DNA from: JAFAGX01 sp963759875
GTDB taxonomy: Bacteria; Acidobacteriota; Terriglobia; Terriglobales; Acidobacteriaceae
Assembly (NCBI GenBank): GCA_963759875.1
Contig: CAVXBB010000017.1
Span: 558,001-622,000 of the forward strand
DNA length: 64,000 nucleotides
Reading direction: 5' to 3'
Each line of letters starts with the position of its first letter. The stretch's first letter is position 1. Below the pieces are notes generated by a model. It searched no databases and was not told the DNA's origin. It was given only the letters and a program-made list of their open reading frames with translations. The translations under genes were made by a program, and so were the position numbers. Positions 43,608 to 53,159 of this stretch are shown piece by piece.

Positions 43608-46601
43608 TTACTCAACAGTCAAAGTCACTGTGATCTTGTGACTAATGGCATTTGCCCCGCTTGACGCAGCCGTGATCGTAACTGTGCTGGTGCCAGTTGG
43701 TGTCCCGGGATTGCTAGTACCGCCGCCCCCACCGCAAGCGCTCATCCCGATGATGAAAACACCGAGAACGACAATCCTACGCATCCGCCATGCGAAACGC
43801 GAAATGCTCCGCCTTTCGACGCGGATTCCCGCAATTCCGAGAAAACTCGGAAATAGGAAAGCAAAGAAGAGCCCTGTATTATGGCGAAACGGCTGCAGCT
43901 TTACCGAGCCTGCGGTCGTGCTGATGGTCATCGTCTCGCTGCTGGCTGAAAGCGCCGAAAACGAGCAATTGGCGCCAGACGGTAGTCCGGAACAAGTGAA
44001 GCTCAAAGCCTGGCTGAACCCGCCCAGATCGGTGATCGAAACCGTAGTTGATCCGGCCTGCCCAGGAGCACTGATTGTTATCGTCGCTGGGTTCGCCGCC
44101 ATAGAAAAGTCGAGTACGTTCAGCGTCTGTGGTGCGGAGTGTGAAGGCACAAAAATCGCGTCTCCGGTATAAGACGCAGTCACCGAATACGTTCCGCCCG
44201 CCAGGGAACTTGGATTGTAGCTGAAAGTGGCGGACCCGTTGTCCAGCGTTACCGGGGAGCCGAGTTGGCCGGATGTGTCTGAGAAAGTTATCGTCCCTGT
44301 GGGTGTTCCGGTCCCTGAAGTCGGCGCCACCGTAGCGTTGAAGGTCACCGGACCACTTGTGCCTGCGCTGACAGATCCTGGTGAAACACCCATCGATGTC
44401 GTCGTTGTGGTGCCAACCGTCAGAGTTTCGGCGGCAGATGTTGAGGTGGCGAAATTAGAATCTCCGCTGTATTTTGCGGTAATAGGATAAACACCTGCCT
44501 GCAGGGAAGCTATGTTGTAGCTGAAGCCTGCCATGCCACTGCTCACGGCGACATTCCCCAACTGGGTCGATCCGTTGAAGAAAGTCACTGTGCCCGTTGG
44601 CGTGCCACTACTCTGACCCGAACTCACTGTCGCACTTAAGCTCACTGGGGTCGTCGATCCCGGCGGAGTTACTTGCGAAGGGACAACGGTAATTGCCGTG
44701 TTGCTACAGATTTTCCCGAGCCATTGGCATACCAGATTATTGCCATCCACTGAACCCAGTCCAGTTACCCGGTCGTAGCCAGGTCCCGCAGTGTAGCCGA
44801 AAATGAACGGCGCAGTGCTTGGACAGTCGGGCGTTCCTGTTTTGCAGGGTACCAGGTTTCCCCCGGTCGTTACGTCATGAAACACGCCATTTCCGCTGTT
44901 CGCGGCGAGTGAATAAAGAGTGGGATTAATATTCCCTAGACCACCGCCTCCGACGAACTGGTTTATTAATACAACAATTCCGGCAAACACCGGCGCCGAT
45001 GCCGACGTACCGCCGACTATGGTCGGGCGCATCCCGATCCCGTCGGAGCAACTGTTGTTCTCGCAAATGATGTAACCATCGTGGTCGGGAGAAGCGGTGA
45101 TTGAAACGTCGGGAACATCCCGTACTCCATCATTGGGAACTCCGGCCCCTGTTTGCCAAGTGGGCTTCGCGAAACCTTTGGCGCAGCCCTTGTCATCGCA
45201 ACTGCTCTTTCCCCCTCCGCTGGCTGAAAGTTGGTTACGGGCCGCTGTGTCGTTCCATGACATTTCGGGAATGTAGGAAAGTGCGGAGCCTCCAGTTGCG
45301 CTGTTGCTGCCGCTCCAATACAAACCTGGATTGCTCACATCGGCACTAAACTCCGTCCCGCCTACTCCGGTCGCCTCGGGGCTGCTGGCAGGGTAATTCA
45401 CGGACAAGCCGTGGCTGGCGACAGAGACCTGACCGACATCATCGGAGTCACACGCGGCGGGTCCGGTATCTCCGGATGCCGTAATGAAGGTGATGCCTTC
45501 CGCGTTTGCTTGCTGCAACAGCATTTCGTTGCCGGGCAGAAATGCCGCATTGTCGGACTCACAGGCTCCGTAACTCAGGCTTATTGCGGGCGCAAGTTTG
45601 TTGTCGATCGCATATTGGGCGGCGGTAGAAACTCCACCACTTGAGGTGGCCGCAGTTATGAAAAGGATTGTGGCGTTCCGCGCGACCGCTCCAGCCCATT
45701 CCAAGTCCAGCTTGGACTCCAGCATGTCTCCGCTGTTGGTACCCGGATTTGCAGATCCGGGCACGATCGTCTGTTGCGGATCGTTTTTTGTTAAGCCGAA
45801 AGCTGAACGGAAAGCATCGATATCACCGAGGCTAGCGGAGATGTCTACCTGTCCTGCTACCACTAGCTTCATTCCACTTCCATCGATTTTGGATGTGTAC
45901 AGGGGCGTAAGGTTGTAAACGGCGGCAACGTCGTCTGGCGATAAGAAATGCGCTCCGCCAAGGTTGTAGAAGGACTGCACAAAAGGGAACAAGTCGGGCC
46001 GGCGAGCGTTTCCGACTCCCATCGGCTTTAAGCTGAAATCATCGAGCCCCCGCAACCCAATCAAAATTCCGTCCAGTGCCTGCGGAATCGAGATCTCTTT
46101 TGCATTCGAATAGTGCCGTCGGCCATCTACATCGAAGTAATCGATTTGAGTATGGAATGTGCTCTCAACCAGAGCGGCAGTGCCGCTAAAAGCAATCCAA
46201 TCGCGGCTCCGGGCGACTTGGACGATGCTGAAGCCCTGCGCACGAAGCCAGGTGGTTATTGCAGTTAGGTCAGTTTGGCGCATCCCAAAGAGGTCGGCGT
46301 ACTGCTCCGGTGTGAGCCATTTGTGGTAGTTGGGCGAGTCCGGGTCCTGCTGGTTGCGAAGAAGACGCTCCAAGCTCGCCTGCTGCGCCGCCGAGGGCTG
46401 CAACAGTATGGTGATGTACGCCAAAGTCATGGCGGGATCAACCGGACCCCGATCGTATTGCGCTAGAGCCTTGGCTGGAACACTGCCTTTCAGCGCGACT
46501 ATAGCGTCGGTGTCAATTGCGGTGGCTATCCGACGGGGCTGGGCAGCTAGGCAAAATATAGGCAGTAGCAAAGCCGCGATGGTGCCCAACCCGTTTTTCA
46601 T
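43608..46601 (-). CDS. Sedolisin (S53) protease with Ig-like repeats
   Basis: About 997 residues from ATG at 46601. A signal peptide and pro-domain (LRNQQDPDSPNYHKWLTPEQ) are followed by the peptidase: the Glu-Asp pair in ESKLDLEWAGA, GGTSASAP with the nucleophilic Ser, and the calcium-binding end VTTGGN and GYDRVTGLGSVDG. Two Ig-like repeats follow (TPTGTVTFFNGS, TPTGTITFSDTS), then a disordered Gly-rich stretch with a lipobox-like SACGGG. Autoproteolysis of the pro-domain is known for the family. Exported acid-active protease. Confidence 0.92.
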   Translation of the reverse strand: MKNGLGTIAALLLPIFCLAAQPRRIATAIDTDAIVALKGSVPAKALAQYDRGPVDPAMTLAYITILLQPSAAQQASLERLLRNQQDPDSPNYHKWLTPEQYADLFGMRQTDLTAITTWLRAQGFSIVQVARSRDWIAFSGTAALVESTFHTQIDYFDVDGRRHYSNAKEISIPQALDGILIGLRGLDDFSLKPMGVGNARRPDLFPFVQSFYNLGGAHFLSPDDVAAVYNLTPLYTSKIDGSGMKLVVAGQVDISASLGDIDAFRSAFGLTKNDPQQTIVPGSANPGTNSGDMLESKLDLEWAGAVARNATILFITAATSSGGVSTAAQYAIDNKLAPAISLSYGACESDNAAFLPGNEMLLQQANAEGITFITASGDTGPAACDSDDVGQVSVASHGLSVNYPASSPEATGVGGTEFSADVSNPGLYWSGSNSATGGSALSYIPEMSWNDTAARNQLSASGGGKSSCDDKGCAKGFAKPTWQTGAGVPNDGVRDVPDVSITASPDHDGYIICENNSCSDGIGMRPTIVGGTSASAPVFAGIVVLINQFVGGGGLGNINPTLYSLAANSGNGVFHDVTTGGNLVPCKTGTPDCPSTAPFIFGYTAGPGYDRVTGLGSVDGNNLVCQWLGKICSNTAITVVPSQVTPPGSTTPVSLSATVSSGQSSGTPTGTVTFFNGSTQLGNVAVSSGMAGFSYNIASLQAGVYPITAKYSGDSNFATSTSAAETLTVGTTTTTSMGVSPGSVSAGTSGPVTFNATVAPTSGTGTPTGTITFSDTSGQLGSPVTLDNGSATFSYNPSSLAGGTYSVTASYTGDAIFVPSHSAPQTLNVLDFSMAANPATITISAPGQAGSTTVSITDLGGFSQALSFTCSGLPSGANCSFSALSASSETMTISTTAGSVKLQPFRHNTGLFFAFLFPSFLGIAGIRVERRSISRFAWRMRRIVVLGVFIIGMSACGGGGGTSNPGTPTGTSTVTITAASSGANAISHKITVTLTVE

Positions 46602-46745
46602 CGTTTCTCTCAACGCGAAATTGCTAGCATCAGACCCCGAGTGCAGCAATGAGCACAGCTTACCTCAGCTATTGTGATTCATGCCCGACAAACCGGGACT
46701 GGAGGTGTGTAATTTGAGGTGCGCGGCAAACTAGTGAAATAGCAA

Positions 46746-46767
46746 AGCCGGGCTGCTTGGCCCGGCT
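46746..46767 (-). terminator. Hairpin terminator
   Basis: AGCCGGGC and GCCCGGCT are an 8-bp perfect inverted repeat with a 6-base loop, 20 bp beyond the stop of the small leftward gene at 46789. The downstream side is only weakly T-rich, so it may be a factor-dependent terminator or a stabilising hairpin. Confidence 0.6.
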
Positions 46768-46788
46768 ACATAGAGGTTAGTTTGTGAA

Positions 46789-47019
46789 TTACATCACCAG
46801 CGCAAGATTCTCCAGTTCCTGCTGCAACACCGGGATCGCACATCCCGACATCTCTACCCGGCCGGCCGCATCCATTGCAGCCTGAGGAGACACTCCGTAG
46901 CCCCTCCCCATCAGGAACATTTGCAACACCTCGGCGGCCTCTCTGGAATCGACAATTCCGCTTTGCAAGAGGTCATTGCGCAACGCACTCAACTCTGTCA
47001 CCGTAAACCGTTCTTTCAT
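46789..47019 (-). CDS. Small hypothetical protein
   Basis: 76 residues, helical (FTVTELSALRNDLLQSGIVD, EAAEVLQMFLMGRGYGVSPQ). No family recognised. ATG at 47019 follows GGAGGTGAAC. A hairpin follows its stop. Possibly a small regulatory protein upstream of the S53 protease. Confidence 0.55.
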   Translation of the reverse strand: MKERFTVTELSALRNDLLQSGIVDSREAAEVLQMFLMGRGYGVSPQAAMDAAGRVEMSGCAIPVLQQELENLALVM

Positions 47020-47322
47020 GGCCGTTCACCTCCGACCCTCTACTGCTGTTACCCATTAGACTCTCTCGACGGCTGATCAGTTACATGCAATTTGTATGCC
47101 GCTACTGTAGTCAGCTGTCGGCGTTCCTGTAGAGGTGCCATCCTGTTTGCTTAAACCCCTGCTTTTGCCCTTAGTTGTGTGGATGTCCGCAACGACATGA
47201 ACCGGCGGCAAATGGCACGAAGGTGGTGTACGTCGCCGTCTCAACGATTGACATTCTGTGTCTTTCTGGGACGCGAAAGCGTAGGATGCCCCAGAACGGT
47301 GCGTTGGCTGGCGAGCCCGGCT
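47020..47322. other. Intergenic, nothing recognised
   Basis: About 300 bp between the small gene and the Trm112 gene, with no convincing reading frame. It probably holds the promoter of the leftward gene at 46789-47019. No tRNA or repeat recognised. Confidence 0.35.
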
Positions 47323-47499
47323 TCAGGAATTTTCAATAACCGCTTCGTCGATTAACAAAATGGGAATGTCATCGCGGACCGGGTAGACGCGGCGGCACTC
47401 GCCGCATTTTAGGCTGGCGCCATTGTCTTTGACCACCAAAGACTTCTTGCACACTGGGCAGACCAAAATCTCGAGAAGGTCTTGGGGAATCATGTTCAT
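47323..47499 (-). CDS. Trm112-family zinc-ribbon protein
   Basis: 58 residues. IPQDLLEILVCPVCKKSLVV, then LKCGECRRVYPVRDDIPILL, is the signature of the Trm112/YcaR (UPF0434) family with two CxxC zinc pairs. In bacteria these are partners that stabilise methyltransferases or coordinate lipid enzymes. ATG at 47499 used; an ATG two codons on at 47493 is an alternative. The following (upstream, divergent) region is the cobalamin riboswitch. Confidence 0.85.
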   Translation of the reverse strand: MNMIPQDLLEILVCPVCKKSLVVKDNGASLKCGECRRVYPVRDDIPILLIDEAVIENS

Positions 47500-47694
47500 A
47501 TTTTACTCTCAGCTTAAGAAAAAGGGCCGTCAGGATGTCTGTTTCGGCGCCGCGGCAGATGCTGGCATTTCGGCGCTTTAGGCGCGGTTCGTGTGAGACG
47601 GGTGGTCCTGTGAAAAAATTGACTTCTACACGGACTGGAGAGTAAATTTCCAGCTGTTCAGCTGTGCTCTTTCTCAACATATTTGGTTCGCGCA

Positions 47695-47870
47695 ACCTTG
47701 TTAACCACTAACGAGGAGGGAAGCGGGTGAGAATCCCGCGCTGCCGCGCAACTGTAAGCGAGGAAACTGCAACCGGTCACTGGGAATTCCTGGGAAGGCC
47801 GCTTGCGAAGGCTGGACGAGAAATCGTCCTGACTCGCTGAGCCAGGAGATCGGCGCGAACCGTCAACACC
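47695..47870 (+). promoter_or_regulatory. Cobalamin (AdoCbl) riboswitch
   Basis: The region contains core B12-riboswitch elements: GAGGAGGGAAGCGGGTGAGA, AATCCCGCGCTGCC, then GCAACTGTAAGCG, CACTGGG, and the B12-box-like GAGCCAGGAGATCGG. The order matches cobalamin aptamers. The next gene is a BtuB-like TonB receptor whose RBS lies about 20 bp further on, so the switch probably represses its expression when cobalamin is abundant. Confidence 0.9.
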
Positions 47871-47902
47871 AACCCCTTTCGCGTGTCAAAGGAGGAGTGC
47901 GT

Positions 47903-50107
47903 ATGCGGTTCTCTCAAGTATTCGCCATTCTGTTATTGTTTGTGGCGGCGGTTTCTGCCGCCGATCTCCAACTCAAAGTGGTCGATCCTCAATCCGCTGC
48001 TGTTCGCGGCGCCCAGGTCACATTGTGGAGATCCGCGGTTCCTGGTCACGAAAATGTTGCTTCCCCGATTGCAGTCCAACTCACCTCGGTTGAAGGTCTG
48101 GTCAGTTTTCGAAACATTGCAGAGGGCTCTTATCGCGTGCAGATTTTAGCTCCGGGTTTTGCCGCGCAGACAATCGATCCGGTTCTTGCCGGGGAACTGG
48201 CCACGGTGAAATTAAAGCTTGCGCCTGCAGACGAAACCGTGGTGGTTACGGCGACTCGTAATCCAGTGCCAGGCGAACTGTCTGGATCCCAGGTAGAAAG
48301 CTTGACCGGCGAGGAACTCGAAACCATGCAGCCGGTTGCTGCCAACGATGCTCTTCGCTTCTTGCCGGGTGCCGTTGTGAACACCGCCGGTCAGCGTGGT
48401 GGGCTTGCATCGTTGTTCGTCCGCGGCGGCGATTCCACTTACAACAAGGTGATAGTTGATGGGGTGACCATCAATGAACCCGGAGGAACTTTCGATTTTG
48501 GCAACCTACCGCTCACCGAGGCGGACCACATAGAATTTTTGCGCGGGGCCCAGAGCACCCTATATGGCTCGGATGCGATGACCAGCGTTGTACAGGTATG
48601 GACACGCACTGGCAGCACGCGAATTCCTGAACTTCGCTTTGGCGCTGATGGCGGCAATTTTGGAACTGCCAATGGCTACGCTTCGCTGGCGGGCGCACGT
48701 GGCCCTTTCGACTACAATTTTTTTGGCGATCAGTTCAATACGCAAGGCCAGGGCGTCAATAATGCTTACTCCAATTCGCTCCAGGGCGCCAATGTGGGTG
48801 TTGCGCTTACAGACGAAGTTTCCCTGCGGGCCCGCTTTCGCCATTCCAACAGCTTCACCGGTCTGCCTGGTGAATGGAATTTCAACGGACAAGCTCTCGA
48901 GCCCCCCGACCCAAGTGAACATAAGCAGTTGAACAATTTTCTCGGGAGTACAGAGCTAACCATTACTCAGCCGTCCGGCTGGCAACATCGTTTCACCGGG
49001 TTCGACTACAACTATCGTTATCAAGACATAAACCTCACCGGAGATTCGGCGCGGCTGGATGACTTCATGGCCCATGCCAGCGATCACATCAATCGTGCCG
49101 GATTTGAGTATCAAGGGGATTACCTGGAACAGAACTGGGGGCATACCACCTTCGGTTATCGCTTTGAAGATGAGAACGGCGTAATCGGGGATCTGGATTA
49201 TCCACCATCTACTCACGGCGTGCGCCTGAACGACGATGTTTATGGCGAACAACAGATCATCTGGAAACGCCTTTCGGCGCTGGCTGGTGCGCGTTTCGTG
49301 CACAACGGCCAGTTTGGAGATACCGGTGTGCCTCGCGTGGCATTAACGTTGCTGGCATTGCGCGGCGGCCAGGTTTTATCGGGAACGCGATTGCGTTTTT
49401 CCTACGCAGAGGGCTTCAAGGAACCTCGGTTGGAGGAGACCTTTGCGGGTCCTCCTTTCAGTGTACCGAATACTGCTCTGAAGCCGGAGCGTACCCGTGC
49501 CTTTGAGACCGGGTTCCAACAAAAGCTTTTTCAGGGCCGGTATTCGCTGGCTGCAACGTACTTCAATAATCTCTTTCACGACCGGATCGACTACGCAAGC
49601 AATCCCGTGACCTTCATTGGCCAATACGTCAATGTGGACAAATCGTTCGCACAGGGTGCCGAGCTCGAATTTCAGGCACAGATTCGTTCGCGCTTATCTT
49701 GGAACTCTGCCTATACATACACTTCGACACAAATTCTGGCAGCACCGGTATGTACGCCGGCAAACTTCTGTGATCCTGCGATTCTCGGAATAGGCAGGCC
49801 CCTGCTCCGTCGGCCTAAACATTCGGCCACCGCTCTGCTCACCTATTTAGGATCTCGATGGGGAGGAAATTTGCGAGGCAGCTTCGTTGGACGGCGCGCC
49901 GATTCCGATTTCCTTGATTATGGAATTAATCACGCTCCGGGTTACGTGCGTGCCGACATGGGCGGCTGGTATGTGCTCAGCTCGCGAGTAAGCGTGTATG
50001 CCGAAATCGAGAATGTTCTCGATCGCCACTACAACGAGGTTGTCGGCTATCCAGCACTCGGCACAAATTTCCGTGCCGGCATGCGATTTAGAATCGGAGG
50101 GGAATGA
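47903..50107 (+). CDS. btuB: TonB-dependent vitamin B12 receptor (BtuB-like)
   Basis: 734 residues from ATG at 47903, after GGAGGA at 6 bases. A signal peptide (FAILLLFVAAVSAADLQL) is followed by a carboxypeptidase-regulatory/SpaA-like Ig domain (VRGAQVTLWRSAVPG) unusual in enteric BtuB, then a TonB-box-like ETVVVTATRNP, the plug (VNTAGQRGGLASLFVRGGDS, VIVDGVTINEPGG) and a 22-strand barrel. A final Phe-like end is replaced by RIGGE. The riboswitch upstream makes cobalamin uptake the likely role. Isolated gene. Confidence 0.92.
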   Translation: MRFSQVFAILLLFVAAVSAADLQLKVVDPQSAAVRGAQVTLWRSAVPGHENVASPIAVQLTSVEGLVSFRNIAEGSYRVQILAPGFAAQTIDPVLAGELATVKLKLAPADETVVVTATRNPVPGELSGSQVESLTGEELETMQPVAANDALRFLPGAVVNTAGQRGGLASLFVRGGDSTYNKVIVDGVTINEPGGTFDFGNLPLTEADHIEFLRGAQSTLYGSDAMTSVVQVWTRTGSTRIPELRFGADGGNFGTANGYASLAGARGPFDYNFFGDQFNTQGQGVNNAYSNSLQGANVGVALTDEVSLRARFRHSNSFTGLPGEWNFNGQALEPPDPSEHKQLNNFLGSTELTITQPSGWQHRFTGFDYNYRYQDINLTGDSARLDDFMAHASDHINRAGFEYQGDYLEQNWGHTTFGYRFEDENGVIGDLDYPPSTHGVRLNDDVYGEQQIIWKRLSALAGARFVHNGQFGDTGVPRVALTLLALRGGQVLSGTRLRFSYAEGFKEPRLEETFAGPPFSVPNTALKPERTRAFETGFQQKLFQGRYSLAATYFNNLFHDRIDYASNPVTFIGQYVNVDKSFAQGAELEFQAQIRSRLSWNSAYTYTSTQILAAPVCTPANFCDPAILGIGRPLLRRPKHSATALLTYLGSRWGGNLRGSFVGRRADSDFLDYGINHAPGYVRADMGGWYVLSSRVSVYAEIENVLDRHYNEVVGYPALGTNFRAGMRFRIGGE

Positions 50108-50155
50108 CGAAGAACAGTCTCAGGAATCGTCACTACTTCCGATGCATCTTCCAAT

Positions 50156-51862
50156 GTGACCAGCCAGTCCAGTATCGTAGATGGTGACACGACTGCCTTA
50201 ATACGCGAAAGACACTTGGCTTTCATTCAGGAAATCTTTGCCCAACTCGACGCCGCCGGCGATGCGGTGCTGCTTCAGGAACTCAGAGAGGAGACCGTTA
50301 CCAAAGCGACCGGCCGCGACCTCCTGGACATGGTGGCGCGTGCCCGATCTTTCTTGACAAGCAAGAACCTTGAGAAAGGCCACCGCTGCGTTATCTTGGC
50401 CCACAACAGCATTCGCTGGGTCGCGGTGGACCTGGCGATGGTCGCCGAGGGACTGATTGTTGTTCCGCTATACGCACGCCAAGCGCCGCACGAACTCGTG
50501 ACGATGATGAAAGATTGCTCGCCATCCCTGATCTGTTTTGGCGATGCCGGGCTACGAGACAGCATTTTGCAGATCTGGCCGGAAGCCCCACAGCATCGTC
50601 TTTTCGATGATATTTTCGCGGCCAATACCGGCGCGAGGTCGGAAACGAAGCTTGCGGAGTCTGATCCGGTTGCGATTATCTATACTTCAGGTACTTCGGG
50701 GGAACCGAAGGGAGTTGTCTTAACCGCGGGGAACGTCGGGCACATTCTGAATTGCACATCTGCTCGTCTTGATCTTCTGATGAACCACCGCCCGGGCCAG
50801 GACCGCGTCTATCAATACGCGCCGCTGTGCTTCGCAGCGGCATGGATCACGCTATTGACCAGTTTGCTTCGCCGCAGCCTGGTTACGCTGAATACCGACC
50901 TTACCAAGCTGTCAACCGAGATCAGAACCGTCGCACCAGACTACTTCGTCAATGTGCCCGCACTTCTTGAACGTGTTCGGCGCGCGGTTGACGAGCAGCT
51001 TTGGAAGACTGGCGGTCTGCCGCTCGCTATTTATACGCATGCCAAAAGTGCATGGATCAGAAAGCAGGAGCACCGGGCAAGTTTGGTGGATTCGGTATGG
51101 CTGGCATTAGGCAACGTGCTGATCTTTCCCTCAATTCGCAAGAAGATGATCGGAAGGAATCTCAAAGCCCTTATCTGCGGATCGGCACCGCTCAACGTCG
51201 ACACACAGCTTTACTTCATGATGCTGCGCATTCCCGTTCTTCAGGTTTACGGACTGACTGAGACAACCGCGATTTGTACTATGGACGATCCTCGGCACGT
51301 GGAGCCCGGCCGCGTGGGGCCTGCCATCAGCGGCGTCGAAATGAAGCTGGGGGATAACGAAGAAATCCTGGTGCGTGGGCCAAATATCTTTCGCGAGTAT
51401 TGGAATCGTCCGCAGGAAACTGCCAAAGTTCTGCGCGACGGCTGGTTTCATACCGGAGATCAGGGTGAAGTCAATGAAAAAGGGAACTGGAAGGTTATCG
51501 GACGAATCAAGAATTTGATCATCCTTAGTTCCGGCCACAATATTGCGCCCGAACCGATTGAAGATGAACTGCTCCGGAATTTGCAGGACGCACAACAAGC
51601 GGTGCTGGTCGGTAACGGAAGAGGCTATTTGTCAGCGATCGTGACCGGAAGCGTCACACGCGAGCAGCTGCAGTCAGCGATCGACGAATTGAATTCGAGG
51701 CTGCCGCATTACAAGCAGATTCGCGCTTTCCACATTCATTCGGAACCATTTTCAATCGAAAACGGACTTGTAACCTTGAATGGTAAATTGAAGAGAGATG
51801 CCATCTCCACGCGTTTTAAGAATGATATTGAAGTGATGTACCGGGTGAAACAGGCGGTATGA
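50156..51862 (+). CDS. AMP-dependent acyl-CoA/acyl-ACP ligase (first of pair)
   Basis: 568 residues. P-loop-like YTSGTSGEPKGVVLT, A5 motif VYGLTETTAICTM, and A7 GWFHTGDQGEVNEKG with the A8/A10 hinge IKNLIILSSGHNIAPEPIED. Acid activation (fatty-acid or aromatic) by adenylation. GTG at 50156 opens the reading frame. First of the lipid-like cluster with a crotonase, ACP, second ligase and DAGK. Substrate not clear: the N terminus is not typical for long-chain enzymes. Confidence 0.88.
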   Translation: MTSQSSIVDGDTTALIRERHLAFIQEIFAQLDAAGDAVLLQELREETVTKATGRDLLDMVARARSFLTSKNLEKGHRCVILAHNSIRWVAVDLAMVAEGLIVVPLYARQAPHELVTMMKDCSPSLICFGDAGLRDSILQIWPEAPQHRLFDDIFAANTGARSETKLAESDPVAIIYTSGTSGEPKGVVLTAGNVGHILNCTSARLDLLMNHRPGQDRVYQYAPLCFAAAWITLLTSLLRRSLVTLNTDLTKLSTEIRTVAPDYFVNVPALLERVRRAVDEQLWKTGGLPLAIYTHAKSAWIRKQEHRASLVDSVWLALGNVLIFPSIRKKMIGRNLKALICGSAPLNVDTQLYFMMLRIPVLQVYGLTETTAICTMDDPRHVEPGRVGPAISGVEMKLGDNEEILVRGPNIFREYWNRPQETAKVLRDGWFHTGDQGEVNEKGNWKVIGRIKNLIILSSGHNIAPEPIEDELLRNLQDAQQAVLVGNGRGYLSAIVTGSVTREQLQSAIDELNSRLPHYKQIRAFHIHSEPFSIENGLVTLNGKLKRDAISTRFKNDIEVMYRVKQAV

Positions 51863-51918
51863 GTCTTGCTGCCATTCGAAGCGAACATAATTATTTGAAT
51901 TGCGAATAATGGCAGCAA

Positions 51919-52743
51919 TTGACGGATTTGCAATTTCCTATGCACCAGTTCAAAGGCAAGGCCGTTTCTTGGGAGATAACTGATGGTGTCATCCAGTTGG
52001 CGCTCGACCGCGAGCCTTGCAACGAGATTGGTTCGATCACGCTCGCGGAATTGGAAACCTTTGTCAGCGAGCTAAACGAAATCGAGCACCATGCCCATGT
52101 CTTGATCATTCACAGTCGGCGCACTTGCGGGTTTTGCGCTGGCGCTGATTTACGTGAGCTGTACCATGGATTGCAATCCGGCGATCGCCCCGAAGCTGTT
52201 GTCGAGGTGCGGAGTTTTCTGGAACGAATTCACGCGGTGATGAATGCCATCGACTCTTGCCCGCTAACGACGATAGCTGCGGTTCACGGTGTTGTCTTTG
52301 GCGGAGGTTTCGAGCTGGCGCTCACCTGCGACCTCATCATCGCCGACAAGACTGCGCGTTTCTGTTTCCCGGAATTGCGGTTGGGATTGATTCCGGGGTT
52401 CGGCGGGATTCCCCGTCTGAAGCGCGACCTTGGGAATGCCGTCATCCGCGACCTGTTGCTTACCGGGCGCAGTTTGAATGCAAGCAAGATGCAACAAGCC
52501 GGCCTGATCAGCCAAGTCGTGGCTGAAGGGGAGGCCCTCCGAGTGGCGCGAAGCACAGCTGCTCAGCTGGCAAAATTTGATCGTCACACGGCAGCTACGG
52601 CCAAGAGGTTCATCAAGTCGATTCCGTATGAGGAACTGAAGCGGGAAATTGAGCTTTTCTGTGATTTGTTCGCGAGGCCGGCTGTCGAAGCCAGTCTGCG
52701 TAAGTTTGTGGAAAGCACCGAACCGCAGCCGTATTTACCGTAG
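51919..52743 (+). CDS. Enoyl-CoA hydratase/isomerase family protein
   Basis: 274 residues. GFCAGADLRELYHGL is the first oxyanion-hole segment and VHGVVFGGGFELALTCDLII the second; catalytic Glu positions of classic hydratases are in FPELRLGLIPGFGG. Start is a TTG at 51919; ATG at 51940 is possible. Located between an adenylating enzyme and an ACP, so it may act on an ACP- or CoA-linked acyl intermediate. Confidence 0.88.
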   Translation: MTDLQFPMHQFKGKAVSWEITDGVIQLALDREPCNEIGSITLAELETFVSELNEIEHHAHVLIIHSRRTCGFCAGADLRELYHGLQSGDRPEAVVEVRSFLERIHAVMNAIDSCPLTTIAAVHGVVFGGGFELALTCDLIIADKTARFCFPELRLGLIPGFGGIPRLKRDLGNAVIRDLLLTGRSLNASKMQQAGLISQVVAEGEALRVARSTAAQLAKFDRHTAATAKRFIKSIPYEELKREIELFCDLFARPAVEASLRKFVESTEPQPYLP

Positions 52744-52793
52744 CGACGCATCTGCAGGTTTGGCGGGAACTACTTTTTGGATAAGCTCAAAAC

Positions 52794-53036
52794 ATGGCCG
52801 ATTCTGATCAAATATTGAACGAAATTCTGAACCTGGCTGCCTCTCAGTTCAAGGTTCCGAGGGAAAAACTCACTCCTGACGACGACTTCTTTAAAACCCT
52901 CGGTATCGATAGCCTGCAGGCACTCGACCTGCTCACGAAAATCGAGATTCATTTTCATATCGAATTACCCGATTACGAACTGCAGGGAGTTTCAGACTTC
53001 CGCACGCTAGCGAGCCGAATCCAAGCCCGGCTGTGA
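52794..53036 (+). CDS. Acyl carrier protein
   Basis: 80 residues. LGIDSLQALDLLTKIEIHF contains the 4'-phosphopantetheine Ser40 in GIDSL. Acidic four-helix pattern. The helix II residues differ from fatty-acid-synthase ACP, so it is a specialised carrier. Located in the ligase/crotonase/DAGK cluster, where it would hold the acyl chain (inference). Confidence 0.9.
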   Translation: MADSDQILNEILNLAASQFKVPREKLTPDDDFFKTLGIDSLQALDLLTKIEIHFHIELPDYELQGVSDFRTLASRIQARL

Positions 53037-53040
53037 TCTA

Positions 53041-53155
53041 GCACGAGCCACGGAGGCACGGAAATTAAAGCCCATGAGACTGCCTAGTCACAACTACCGC
53101 ATGCGAAAAGGTGAACTTTTCTCCGTACCTCTGTGTTCTCTGTGGTGAAATAAGT
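53041..53155. repeat. Imperfect palindromic intergenic repeat
   Basis: CCACGGAGGCACGGA near the left and TCCGTACCTCTGTG plus TTCTCTGTGG near the right are imperfect inverted repeats enclosing about 80 bases. This type of repeat is scattered in many bacterial genomes. It lies between the ACP and the second ligase. Confidence 0.5.
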
Positions 53156-53159
53156 TTTC

